From the NCBI GenBank assembly GCA_023412495.1, contig JAEYNP010000039.1:124001-188000 (forward strand): DNA of 64,000 nucleotides. The letters are read 5' to 3'. The position numbers were made by a program, and so were the translations under genes. Position 1 is the first letter of the stretch; every line of letters starts with the position of its first letter. Shown piece after piece: positions 26,956-34,582 of the stretch. The notes under the pieces are model-generated. The model was not told the origin of the DNA. It made no database searches and worked only from the letters and a program-made list of their open reading frames with translations. Source of the stretch: Pseudomonadota bacterium (GTDB lineage: Bacteria; Desulfobacterota; Desulfobulbia; Desulfobulbales; Desulfocapsaceae).

Positions 26956-27507
26956 TCATTTGCCTGAGGTGGGCAAAACCTGCAGCCCCCAGGCGTAGCC
27001 AAGTACCCTGCCGATATGGCGGAAATGATCTCGGGGGCCTAATACGCCCAGATCGGACTGCTCGCCCCAGATCGGGCTCTCCCGAACATCGGGGTAGCGG
27101 TCCCAGTACGCCCTGGCGAGTTCCTTTTCCGCCTCCGGGTCCGGGGCCTCGGCCAGAGGCCGGAAGATCCGGCCCTCCCTTTTGCCGTGCTGCCGGTAGT
27201 GGTCCCGCGGCCCCCAGATGCCCATCGGCCCGTGCTCTCCCCAATAGGCATCCTCCCGGACATCGCGATAGCGACGCCAGTAGCTCTCGGCCAGGATCCG
27301 CTCCTGCGCCGCGTCCGGAGTATTGGCCCGGACATAATTGTTCACGAAGGTTCTTTCAGTCTGCTGCCGGCTATCGAGGAGCGGCGAGTCCATGAGCCCC
27401 TCGATCCACAGCAGGGTCGCTACGAGCACCGCAGCCACGCAGACGAAGAATCGCACGACCCCCGCTGCCCTTCGCCATCTGGATATTTCCCGTTCGCTAT
27501 CACTCAT
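26956..27507 (-). CDS. Membrane-anchored protein with two DVRE-type repeats
   Basis: A 183-residue protein with one N-terminal membrane segment (VVRFFVCVAAVLVATLLWIEG) and two similar repeats of about 45 residues, ESYWRRYRDVRED..WGEHG..G.WGPRDHYRQHG and RAYWDRYPDVRES..WGEQS..G.LGPRDHFRHIG. The repeats resemble the small NPDV/HG domain often attached to glycosyltransferases; a related copy starts the methyltransferase at 16369. Its ATG overlaps the sulfatase-like stop by four bases (ATGA), so the two are coupled. Function unknown; topology suggests the repeats face the periplasm. Confidence 0.75.
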   Translation of the reverse strand: MSDSEREISRWRRAAGVVRFFVCVAAVLVATLLWIEGLMDSPLLDSRQQTERTFVNNYVRANTPDAAQERILAESYWRRYRDVREDAYWGEHGPMGIWGPRDHYRQHGKREGRIFRPLAEAPDPEAEKELARAYWDRYPDVRESPIWGEQSDLGVLGPRDHFRHIGRVLGYAWGLQVLPTSGK

Positions 27508-29126
27508 GGCCGGGCCTCCAGCTCAAGCCATGGAGTGCGCCCCGGACCGTCCGCCTCCCGCACCCGCAGGCGGAAGGGACTGTTGGGGACGATCCAGGTC
27601 TGCCAGTAGCGGCGGTCGATGGTCCCGAAATCCTTTTTCGGCCCGCGCACCGCCAGCGTCCCGTTGAGGGCCTTGCGGCCGTTGCCGGCCTGGTAGTCGA
27701 GCAGATATTCCCGGTCCGGCGCGCCGGACCATTGCAGGACGAATCGGCCGGTCAGTTCCTCGAAGGAATAGACACCGGAACGGGAGGGTCGAACCCAGCC
27801 AAGCGTCCCCTCCCCCTCTTCCGCCCCCGGACCCTGGGGCCGGGACGGCCGGATCGGGTTGTGCACCCGGCCGGCGATGGCCCTCTCGAGCAACAGGCGG
27901 TGGGCGGCGGCAATATCCGGATGCTTGGCGGCAAGATCGACGGTTTCACCGGGGTCGCCGGACAAGTCGTAGAGGGCGAAGAGCTCGGTGCCGCCCGCCA
28001 GGACGCGCATCCGGGACTTCCAGCCGCCCTGCAGGCAGGAATATTCGAAATAGCGAATTTTCTCAGGCTCCGGCTCGGCAAAGCCCCCGCTTGCGGTCAT
28101 GCCGAGCCACGGCCGATCGGGCGTGGCGCCGGTCGCGGCGAACAGGTCCCGGCCCTCCAGGTCGATTTGCGGGGTGACGCCCAAACGGGCGAGAATGGTC
28201 GGCATGATGTCCAGATGGCTGCTCATTTCAATGGTGCGTGGAACTTCGTCCGTAGCTGGCAACTCTTTCGGCAGCCAGACGAAGAGCGGCACCCGGACGA
28301 TCTCCTCGTGCAGATGTCCGGCCAGGGTGGTGGAGGCATGGCCCGCCATTCCCCGTTCGCCGTGTTCGTCGCCGTGATCGGCGGTGACGATCAGGATGGT
28401 ATCGCGCCCGCAGCCGGAAGCCAGCCAGAAGTCCCAGAAGTCGGCGAACCAGCGGTCGAACTCCCGGATCCTGTTTTTTTGCAGGGCGTGAATGCGCGGG
28501 ATATCTTCCGGCAGGAAGCTCACCTCGTCGTGGAGGACGGCCGCCTGGCCGCGCACCTTCTCCAGCCGCTTTTTCGTCTCCTCCGGCCAATCGGCGGGCA
28601 GCGGTTCCGGACCGTAGGGCAAATGGGTATGGACATAGTGATACCAAAGAAAGAAGGGTCGTCCCTCCTGCCGCCGCTCGGCCAGCCACAGGGTGGGTTC
28701 CTGGCCCCGGCCGCTCACGGTGAGGCCGAGGTTTTCGTAGATGTCCATGGCCATGAAAGGCTGCAGCCCCTCGACCACGTAGCCCGCCTCGGCCAGCTGG
28801 GCAAGGGGCGGCATGAGGTCGGGAGCCACCGACTGCCCCCTGGTGTGGACCCCGGAGGCGAAGGGAGTGAGCCCGGTGAGGATCGATACGATATTGGTCG
28901 CCGTCCAGCCGGAGACCGCCCGGTGGGCGGCGAAGCGATGCCCTGTCCGGGCGGCCCGCAGCAGGTTGGGCATGCTGTCTTCTGCCACGAGGTCGTTGCG
29001 TAAACTCTCGACGGTGAGAATCACCACCCCCGGGCGTCGCCTGTCCTCCGCCTCGTGCAGGGCGGTCACGGCGAAGAAACAGAAAACCAGGCAGCACAGG
29101 CTAACGAAACACAATCTGCAGACCAT
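27504..29126 (-). CDS. Sulfatase-like hydrolase of the alkaline phosphatase superfamily
   Basis: From the ATG at 29126 (540 residues; it overlaps the upstream gene by 26 bases) there is a signal anchor MVCRLCFVSLCCLVFCFFAV, followed by the sulfatase fold: RPGVVILTVESLRNDLV, then GWTATNIVSILTGLTPFASGVH, then LIVTADHGDEHGERG with metal ligands, and LDIMPTILARLGV. The C-x-P-S-R formylglycine motif of true sulfatases is absent: the matching position has Thr or Ser (WTATNIVS). This points to a phosphatase, phosphodiesterase or phosphotransferase rather than a sulfatase. It sits in a three-gene operon with a VanZ-like protein and a repeat protein. Confidence 0.82.
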   Translation of the reverse strand: MVCRLCFVSLCCLVFCFFAVTALHEAEDRRRPGVVILTVESLRNDLVAEDSMPNLLRAARTGHRFAAHRAVSGWTATNIVSILTGLTPFASGVHTRGQSVAPDLMPPLAQLAEAGYVVEGLQPFMAMDIYENLGLTVSGRGQEPTLWLAERRQEGRPFFLWYHYVHTHLPYGPEPLPADWPEETKKRLEKVRGQAAVLHDEVSFLPEDIPRIHALQKNRIREFDRWFADFWDFWLASGCGRDTILIVTADHGDEHGERGMAGHASTTLAGHLHEEIVRVPLFVWLPKELPATDEVPRTIEMSSHLDIMPTILARLGVTPQIDLEGRDLFAATGATPDRPWLGMTASGGFAEPEPEKIRYFEYSCLQGGWKSRMRVLAGGTELFALYDLSGDPGETVDLAAKHPDIAAAHRLLLERAIAGRVHNPIRPSRPQGPGAEEGEGTLGWVRPSRSGVYSFEELTGRFVLQWSGAPDREYLLDYQAGNGRKALNGTLAVRGPKKDFGTIDRRYWQTWIVPNSPFRLRVREADGPGRTPWLELEARP

Positions 29127-30024
29127 TGACGGCGATCGGATAGAGAAGAAAGAGAAAGGCGACGACGTGTACCGATAACAGGCCATGGCGAATCGGCGAG
29201 CGGTCCGGCGCCGGGAAACAGCTCCAGAGCACCATGGCCGCCGCAAGGGGCAAAAAGGGCCAGGCCGGCAAGGAGTCGTGCCGGTGGGCGATCAGCGGGA
29301 CGGCCATGGCCGGGACGGCGGCGGCAAGTCCCGCGAGATGGAGGATTCCGAACCAGGGCCGGTCCACCTCTTTTCCCGCCTCGCCGGTGGCCCGCCCGGC
29401 AAACAGGCCGAGCCCGTGCCACACCAACCCACCGCCGCAGGCGGAAACGCCGTTGACCAGCATGTCGCGCAACCCGTAGGTCCTCGCGGGATGGAGCCCC
29501 TGGAGCAGTTCGTCATGGACCCCGTACAGGCAGGAGAGCAGGCAGGAAAAGAGCAGCAGCGGCATCCCGCTCAGGCGAAACGAGAGGGTGTACCGAACAT
29601 ACAGAGAAAGCAGCAGGTATTCCATCACATGAATGCGCTTGACGGCGATCTCCGGGTCGGGCACGGCCAAGGCGCCGAGGCAGCAGCAAAGGCCGAGGAC
29701 AACCGGCAGGCGGCGGATGGGCGGAAGTTTGGTGTTCCGGTTCCTGAGGGAAAAAAGGACGCCGAGAAAGAGTATCGGCAGGATAAGCGGCGAAATCTTC
29801 AGGAAACCGCCACCCAGCCTCTCGTTGACCATCTGATAGAGGCCATAGAAATGCACGAAGGCGATGACCAGGAGCCCGCAACCCAGATGGTGGAGCAGAA
29901 TGAAGCCGTCGCCCGTCTTTTGTGCATGCGCTTGACTTGTCACGGTTGTATCTCCGGGGTGTCTCCCATGATCGCCGGGGAAGAACAGCCGAGGCAAGGG
30001 CGGCCGCATTGTTTTTTCACTCAC
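29101..30024 (-). CDS. VanZ-like multi-pass membrane protein
   Basis: A 307-residue protein with about seven or eight hydrophobic segments. KRIHVMEYLLLSLYVRYTL followed by YGVHDELLQGLHPARTYGLRDMLVNGVSACGGGLV carries the VanZ-family pattern (acidic pair, Q, R, D, N). The start codon is a GTG at 30024; an ATG five codons later is possible. VanZ-like proteins alter envelope susceptibility to glycopeptides but their biochemistry is unclear. It is the first gene of the run with the sulfatase-like and repeat proteins. Confidence 0.75.
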   Translation of the reverse strand: MSEKTMRPPLPRLFFPGDHGRHPGDTTVTSQAHAQKTGDGFILLHHLGCGLLVIAFVHFYGLYQMVNERLGGGFLKISPLILPILFLGVLFSLRNRNTKLPPIRRLPVVLGLCCCLGALAVPDPEIAVKRIHVMEYLLLSLYVRYTLSFRLSGMPLLLFSCLLSCLYGVHDELLQGLHPARTYGLRDMLVNGVSACGGGLVWHGLGLFAGRATGEAGKEVDRPWFGILHLAGLAAAVPAMAVPLIAHRHDSLPAWPFLPLAAAMVLWSCFPAPDRSPIRHGLLSVHVVAFLFLLYPIAVNGLQIVFR

Positions 30025-30095
30025 TCATTTCCGCCGGCGCACCCCCGCAGGATCCTTTCGCCACACTTTCCCATATTCGCCGCCTTTTTGCACCC

Positions 30096-31289
30096 TCATT
30101 CCACCTGGCCCTGCCAATCTTGCGCCGTGTTTTCCGCCGTCGTTTCCATCCTGACCGTCGCAGTCCGTCTCCTGGCCAGCAGCAGACCGCCGCAGAGGGC
30201 GGTAAAGGGGGCGACCGTCACCAGGCCGAAACTGCCGACCACGGTCTTGAGGATCTCCGCCGAGATAAAATTGATATTGAGGATCTGCACCGGCGCAATG
30301 CCCTTCGACAACAGCACCATAAGGAGGGACATGTAACCCGACATATAGGCCATGAGCAGGGTGGTGACCATAGTGCTGACCATGGCCCGCCCCACCCGGA
30401 GGCCGGAGAGGGTCAATTCGCCCCGGGAGAGATCCGGGCGTCTGGCGGCCACCTCGTCCATGGCGGCGGCAACATCGATGGCCACATCGATCACCGCGCC
30501 CGATGCCCCGAGGAAGATAGCGGCGACGAACAGCCGGCCGAGATCCAGGTTCTCGAATCCGGAATAGAGCAGGGTCTCCGAGAACGGCTGCACCGCGCCG
30601 TGCAGGTTGAACATCGGAAAGAACAGCGAGGCCAGGGTAGCCGTGAGCAGGATGCCGAGCATAGACCCGATCCAGGCGGTGACCGCGGTGCGGCTGACGC
30701 CGGCCACCAGGTGGAGGGTAACACCTGCGATCAGGGTGGCGATGCCCAGGGCGATGAAGATCGGGTCGCCGCCCCGCAGGATACCGGGCAACAGCACCTT
30801 CCACATCATGACGATGGCAAAGACGAAGGACAGCAGGGCTTTCAAGCCGCTTACGCCGGTGAAGGCGACGAGCATGAGCGCGAACACGGCTACCAGCCCC
30901 AGTTGGGTCGGCAGACGGTAATGGTCGTAGGCGGTGGCGGAGATGATCCCGTCGCCGGAGGCGGTGATCACCACCAGCGCCCGGTCGCCGACGGCAAACA
31001 TCTTGTCGCTCTCCATCTTGCCCATCAGATCGTTGCCTGCCTCTAGTTCCCGGCCCTTGTACGGGCCTTCCTCAAGCCGGACGGTCAGCTGCTGGCTGCC
31101 CGCCTTGACTATCCCGTAGCGCTGGACATACGAGTTATCGACCGTGGTCACCGTACCGACATACCGTTGCTCCTTACGGCTGTAAGGGCTGTGGTAGAGA
31201 TCGGGCATGACCAGGCAGGCGGCGATGATCAGGACGATCACCCCGACAAAGGTCAGATCTTTTTTCCGGCTGTAGTGGAATAAATGCAT
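30096..31289 (-). CDS. YibE/F family membrane protein
   Basis: From the ATG at 31289 the product has 397 residues: a first membrane segment, an extracytoplasmic beta domain (about 45-130, with GPYKGRELEAGNDLMG), then seven or more membrane helices with motifs IFLGASGAVIDVAIDVAAAMDEV and ISAEILKTVVGSFGLVTVAPFTAL characteristic of YibE/F. The function of the family is not established; transport is often supposed. It starts 130 bases after the alkaline phosphatase stop and 71 bases before the VanZ-like gene on the same strand. Confidence 0.9.
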   Translation of the reverse strand: MHLFHYSRKKDLTFVGVIVLIIAACLVMPDLYHSPYSRKEQRYVGTVTTVDNSYVQRYGIVKAGSQQLTVRLEEGPYKGRELEAGNDLMGKMESDKMFAVGDRALVVITASGDGIISATAYDHYRLPTQLGLVAVFALMLVAFTGVSGLKALLSFVFAIVMMWKVLLPGILRGGDPIFIALGIATLIAGVTLHLVAGVSRTAVTAWIGSMLGILLTATLASLFFPMFNLHGAVQPFSETLLYSGFENLDLGRLFVAAIFLGASGAVIDVAIDVAAAMDEVAARRPDLSRGELTLSGLRVGRAMVSTMVTTLLMAYMSGYMSLLMVLLSKGIAPVQILNINFISAEILKTVVGSFGLVTVAPFTALCGGLLLARRRTATVRMETTAENTAQDWQGQVE

Positions 31290-31418
31290 GATTCGCTCTG
31301 AAACCCGGTTTTCCAATTGTGGGTGAGTTCTCCTCCGGGACGTCCCGGAAAACGGCGCAACCGGAACTGCGGGTTATCGTTCCGGCTGCGCGGGACCGCA
31401 GGCTGTTCCGATTGCGTA

Positions 31419-33011
31419 TCAGATATCCAAACCGGCGATCTTCATCACCTTTTTGTGGATATCCGTCTGGTCGTAATAGCCGTTGAACATCTCCGCGCCC
31501 ACGCCGAGGGCCGAGGTCTGAACCGGCACCCCTGTATGGGAGTAGGATGTCCAGCCGATACCCGACTTGTTGTTGAGGATGGTGGTCAGCTTGACCGAGA
31601 GCGGCTCATATCCGCCGTAGAGCAGGTAGGTGTGGTCGTCCCTGGCCCGCTCCTTTTCCGGCAACATACTCTGGGCCAGGGCGTCGCGCAGTACCTTGAT
31701 CTCCAGCTCGGTCAAGGCCAGGCTCTGTTTCAATTTCTTCTCGGCATCCTTGGCGGCCTTCTTGAGGTCATCCGCGGCGCCCTCCGCCTTGCCGGCTGCA
31801 ATGGCCTTCTCCAGGGCCTCCTGCTCTTGCCCCGGCATCACATAAAGCCCGAAAGCCTCCTTGATGGTCGGCAGCAGATCTTCCAGCCTGGCATCGCCGG
31901 CGCCGTGGGTATTCCTGTACTCCGCGAGCTTCTTGTCGAACTCTATGTAGCTCATCTTCTGATGCTCGACCTTATCGACGAAGGAGGAGTACTGGGTGCC
32001 GGCAAAGCCGATGGTCATGCCGCCGGTTTCATGGTCGCCGGTGACGACGATCAGCGTTTCCCTGGGATGATCCTCGTAGAATTTCACCGCCTCTGACACC
32101 GCCTCGTCGAGGGCGAGGGTGTCATGAATGGAGGCCGCGGCATCGTTGGCATGGCAGGCCCAGTCGATCTTGCCGCCTTCGACCATCATCAGAAAGCCGC
32201 TCGGGTTGTCGAGGACCGAAATGCCCCTGGTGACATATTCGGCAATGGTCACATGATCCCTGGCGCGCTGATCGAGGGTGTAGTACATCGCCGCATCCTT
32301 ATCCACCACCGTGTTCATGGCGATGAGTTTTTCGGCCTTGGCGGGGAGCTTCTCGAATCCAGCGCGGCCCATGGCCACGGTATAGCCGTTCTTTTTGGCC
32401 GTTTCGATCGCCGACGGCTTGGTCGGATTTTTCTTGTCGGTGGGTTCGGCCATCTGGCCGCCGGCAAAATAGTCGAACCCGGAGGAGGCGAGCTGCATGG
32501 AGATGTCGTACATGTGCTTGCGGCTCGGCACATGGGCATAGAAGGCCGCGGGCGTGGCGTGATCGAGCGACACAGTGCTGAGAACGCCTATCTTCATGCC
32601 CTTTGATTTTGCCACTTCCGTTATGCTCCGATAGGCAATTTTGCCGTCGGCGTCCATGCCGATGACCCCGGACTTGGTCTTCATGCCGGTGGCAATGGCC
32701 GTGGCCGTCGAAGCCGAGTCCGGAATGACGCTGGACAGGTCGTAGGTGGTGTTCATGCCCTGGGCGGGAAAGGTATTCATCACCAGCTTGGCCTCTTCCG
32801 GCCGCTTGCTCCCATTCTGGTTGGCCAGATACAACTCGGCCGCGTTGCGCTGGGCAACTCCCATGCCGTCTCCGATGAACAGAAACACATACTTCGCTTT
32901 CTCCGAATTCGCTTCGGCCGCAGCCTCCGCCCAGCCGATTCCGCTTCCGACCCCACACCACAGGCCGACGCCCAGCACCGCAGCATAAATACCTTTTTTT
33001 CCCTGGAACAT
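31419..33011 (-). CDS. Alkaline phosphatase
   Basis: A 530-residue exported alkaline phosphatase of the classical family, freeing phosphate in the periplasm. The ATG at 33011 has AAGGAG upstream and starts a signal peptide ending AEA. Metal and active-site motifs are FIGDGMGVAQ (Asp48), PDSASTATAIATG with nucleophile Ser99, VEGGKIDWACHANDA, TGDHETGG, and a C-terminal SHTGVPV histidine. A charged helical insert of about 40 residues (AAGKAEGAADDLKKAAKDAE) near residue 400-440 is extra compared with E. coli PhoA but common in some relatives. A likely Pho box lies upstream. Confidence 0.94.
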   Translation of the reverse strand: MFQGKKGIYAAVLGVGLWCGVGSGIGWAEAAAEANSEKAKYVFLFIGDGMGVAQRNAAELYLANQNGSKRPEEAKLVMNTFPAQGMNTTYDLSSVIPDSASTATAIATGMKTKSGVIGMDADGKIAYRSITEVAKSKGMKIGVLSTVSLDHATPAAFYAHVPSRKHMYDISMQLASSGFDYFAGGQMAEPTDKKNPTKPSAIETAKKNGYTVAMGRAGFEKLPAKAEKLIAMNTVVDKDAAMYYTLDQRARDHVTIAEYVTRGISVLDNPSGFLMMVEGGKIDWACHANDAAASIHDTLALDEAVSEAVKFYEDHPRETLIVVTGDHETGGMTIGFAGTQYSSFVDKVEHQKMSYIEFDKKLAEYRNTHGAGDARLEDLLPTIKEAFGLYVMPGQEQEALEKAIAAGKAEGAADDLKKAAKDAEKKLKQSLALTELEIKVLRDALAQSMLPEKERARDDHTYLLYGGYEPLSVKLTTILNNKSGIGWTSYSHTGVPVQTSALGVGAEMFNGYYDQTDIHKKVMKIAGLDI

Positions 33012-33366
33012 GCCTTCTCCTTTTCTCTCTGTTAGAAAACTCGTCGATAAAAAACACTTTACCCTGCGACACAACTGCCGGCCACCATTAAACCGTCAGG
33101 TTTGTTAGAGTGATATGAAGGATTGATGAGACTTTCGTTAACGAGAGGACGCAATATCAGGTACAGATGCGTGCAAATCGCGCATCGAGCAGGTCAAGAT
33201 AGCGCTCCTTCATCATAGTCAGAAGGAGCTTTTTGAGCTTTGCCTTTGTCGCACCTGGTTTTTTCGGCAACAAAGACGAAAAAAATGGCTATGGTAACGA
33301 AAAGACCCAAAAACATCGGAAAGATAATGCGTCTCAAGTTGTTGCGCCGGGAGGTTGATTAATCAA
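33012..33366. other. Divergent promoter region between alkaline phosphatase and J-domain genes
   Basis: Apart from the Pho-box candidate, the 355 bases contain a short pyrimidine/purine patch near 33205-33300 with AAGGAGCTTTTTGAGCTTT and no coding frame of credible composition. The J-domain gene's ribosome binding site (GGGAGG) is at about 33349-33354. Confidence 0.5.
33087..33132 (-). promoter_or_regulatory. Putative Pho box and -10 of the alkaline phosphatase gene
   Basis: On the minus strand three heptamers, GTCTCAT (33132-33126), CCTTCAT (33121-33115) and CTCTAAC (33110-33104), are spaced by exactly four bases, the 11-base period of PhoB sites (consensus CTGTCAT). TTTAAT at 33092-33087 lies 11 bases further as a possible -10. 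This fits phosphate-starvation control. Confidence 0.55.
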
Positions 33367-34374
33367 ATGTATCTTGCCAGCCTGCAAAATGGACGGAGAA
33401 CCACCTTCCAGATTCGCCAATCCTGTCGCAAAGAGGATGAGGATACCTTCGGCTATCGGGTGGTCTATGACCTCGGCCCGGATCCTCGCCGATGTTTCGA
33501 CTTGTACAACGACTGGGTCGTCATATTCGATGACGCTCTACTGTCAGCGGTGACGGCCACCGGCGAAAATGATGCGGGATACGTCCTCGAACAGCTGCTC
33601 TGGCGCTTCCTGCCGGAGGAGACCAGACGCCGGGCGACCTTCTTCGGCCCGCGCTTCTCCCGTCGGACCACGCCCCTCAGCGAGGAAGAACGGGAAAAGA
33701 TTGCCCGCCAGATCCACATTTTCGATCGTCGGCGGCTCTACTATCTCCGCTACGGGGCCGTAGACCAGAGCCGGATTTCCCGAATGCATGAAAAATGCTG
33801 CCGGCCGCTGCAGGACACCAGCCGGGACGAGCGGGAGTACTGGTTCGACGCCGAGGAGGCCTCGCTGTCGCCCGGGCTCTACCTGCAGTATGTCTATGCA
33901 GTCTTCAACCTCCAGAAGCACTTCTCCCAGTCCTTTGCCTCCTGGTTTCCGGAAGCCCTTCCCCGAAACGAGGTGGCCGACCGATTCCTCGAAGAGCTCT
34001 GCGCCTTGAACGGCGACGGCCGGTTCTGGCAGGGCGAGGCGCCGGGCGACCTGCACTACCACCTGCGCCGCTATCTGATCATGTTTTTCGACTACCGGCC
34101 GGCCATTCGCTCCTTCGAGGAGGAATTTGCGAGAACCTTCAGAGAAGCCCATCGCCGGTTCCGCTGGCCAAAACAGGCCACCACCCGACCGCCGGAGAGG
34201 GTCAGCGAAATCTTCGCGACCCCCTACGAGGAACTGCAGAAGATGTCCCGCATCCAGTTGAGGAGGCTCTATCGCAGGAAAGCCATGGCCCTCCACCCCG
34301 ACCGGGGCGGCGATCATGACCTGTTCATTGAGCTGAGCGAGGTTTACGAATCCCTGCAGCGGATGAAGAGATAA
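33367..34374 (+). CDS. J-domain (DnaJ-like) protein
   Basis: A 335-residue protein with a C-terminal J domain: FATPYEELQKMSRIQLRRLYRRKAMALHPDRGGDHDLF contains the HPD tripeptide that stimulates DnaK-type ATPases. The N-terminal 270 residues (YDLGPDPRRCFDLYNDWVVIFDDAL) match nothing I know; they are helical and rich in Arg and aromatic residues. The ATG at 33367 is 12 bases after GGGAGG; a TTG at 33355 is an alternative. It probably recruits Hsp70 to a specific client. The J domain at the C-terminus, rather than at the N-terminus, is the less common layout. Confidence 0.78.
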   Translation: MYLASLQNGRRTTFQIRQSCRKEDEDTFGYRVVYDLGPDPRRCFDLYNDWVVIFDDALLSAVTATGENDAGYVLEQLLWRFLPEETRRRATFFGPRFSRRTTPLSEEEREKIARQIHIFDRRRLYYLRYGAVDQSRISRMHEKCCRPLQDTSRDEREYWFDAEEASLSPGLYLQYVYAVFNLQKHFSQSFASWFPEALPRNEVADRFLEELCALNGDGRFWQGEAPGDLHYHLRRYLIMFFDYRPAIRSFEEEFARTFREAHRRFRWPKQATTRPPERVSEIFATPYEELQKMSRIQLRRLYRRKAMALHPDRGGDHDLFIELSEVYESLQRMKR

Positions 34375-34385
34375 TCCTAGATCAG

Positions 34386-34430
34386 AGGATGAGAACCTTC
34401 GCGAAATTCGTTGCTGGACCGAAATGAAAG
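34386..34430 (+). repeat. Left direct repeat of the radical-SAM cassette (R2-related relic)
   Basis: GATGAGAACCTTCGCGAAAT and the following 22 bases match 37392-37432 at about 85 percent by eye and in the same orientation. The CCTTCGCGAAATTC core resembles the CCTTCACGAAATTC block of family R2. Confidence 0.65.
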
Positions 34431-34582
34431 GACAATTGTGGGGACGCAACTTGTGGGGACAGTTTAATGCAAATCCTCCCTCAATAAATACTGCCCAGAA
34501 CTGCCAGAACTTTGCAGAACTCGCAGACGGAACTCCGAGGACTCAGTACAGAACTGAACTCCTGCTGACTCTGTCGCTCAAC

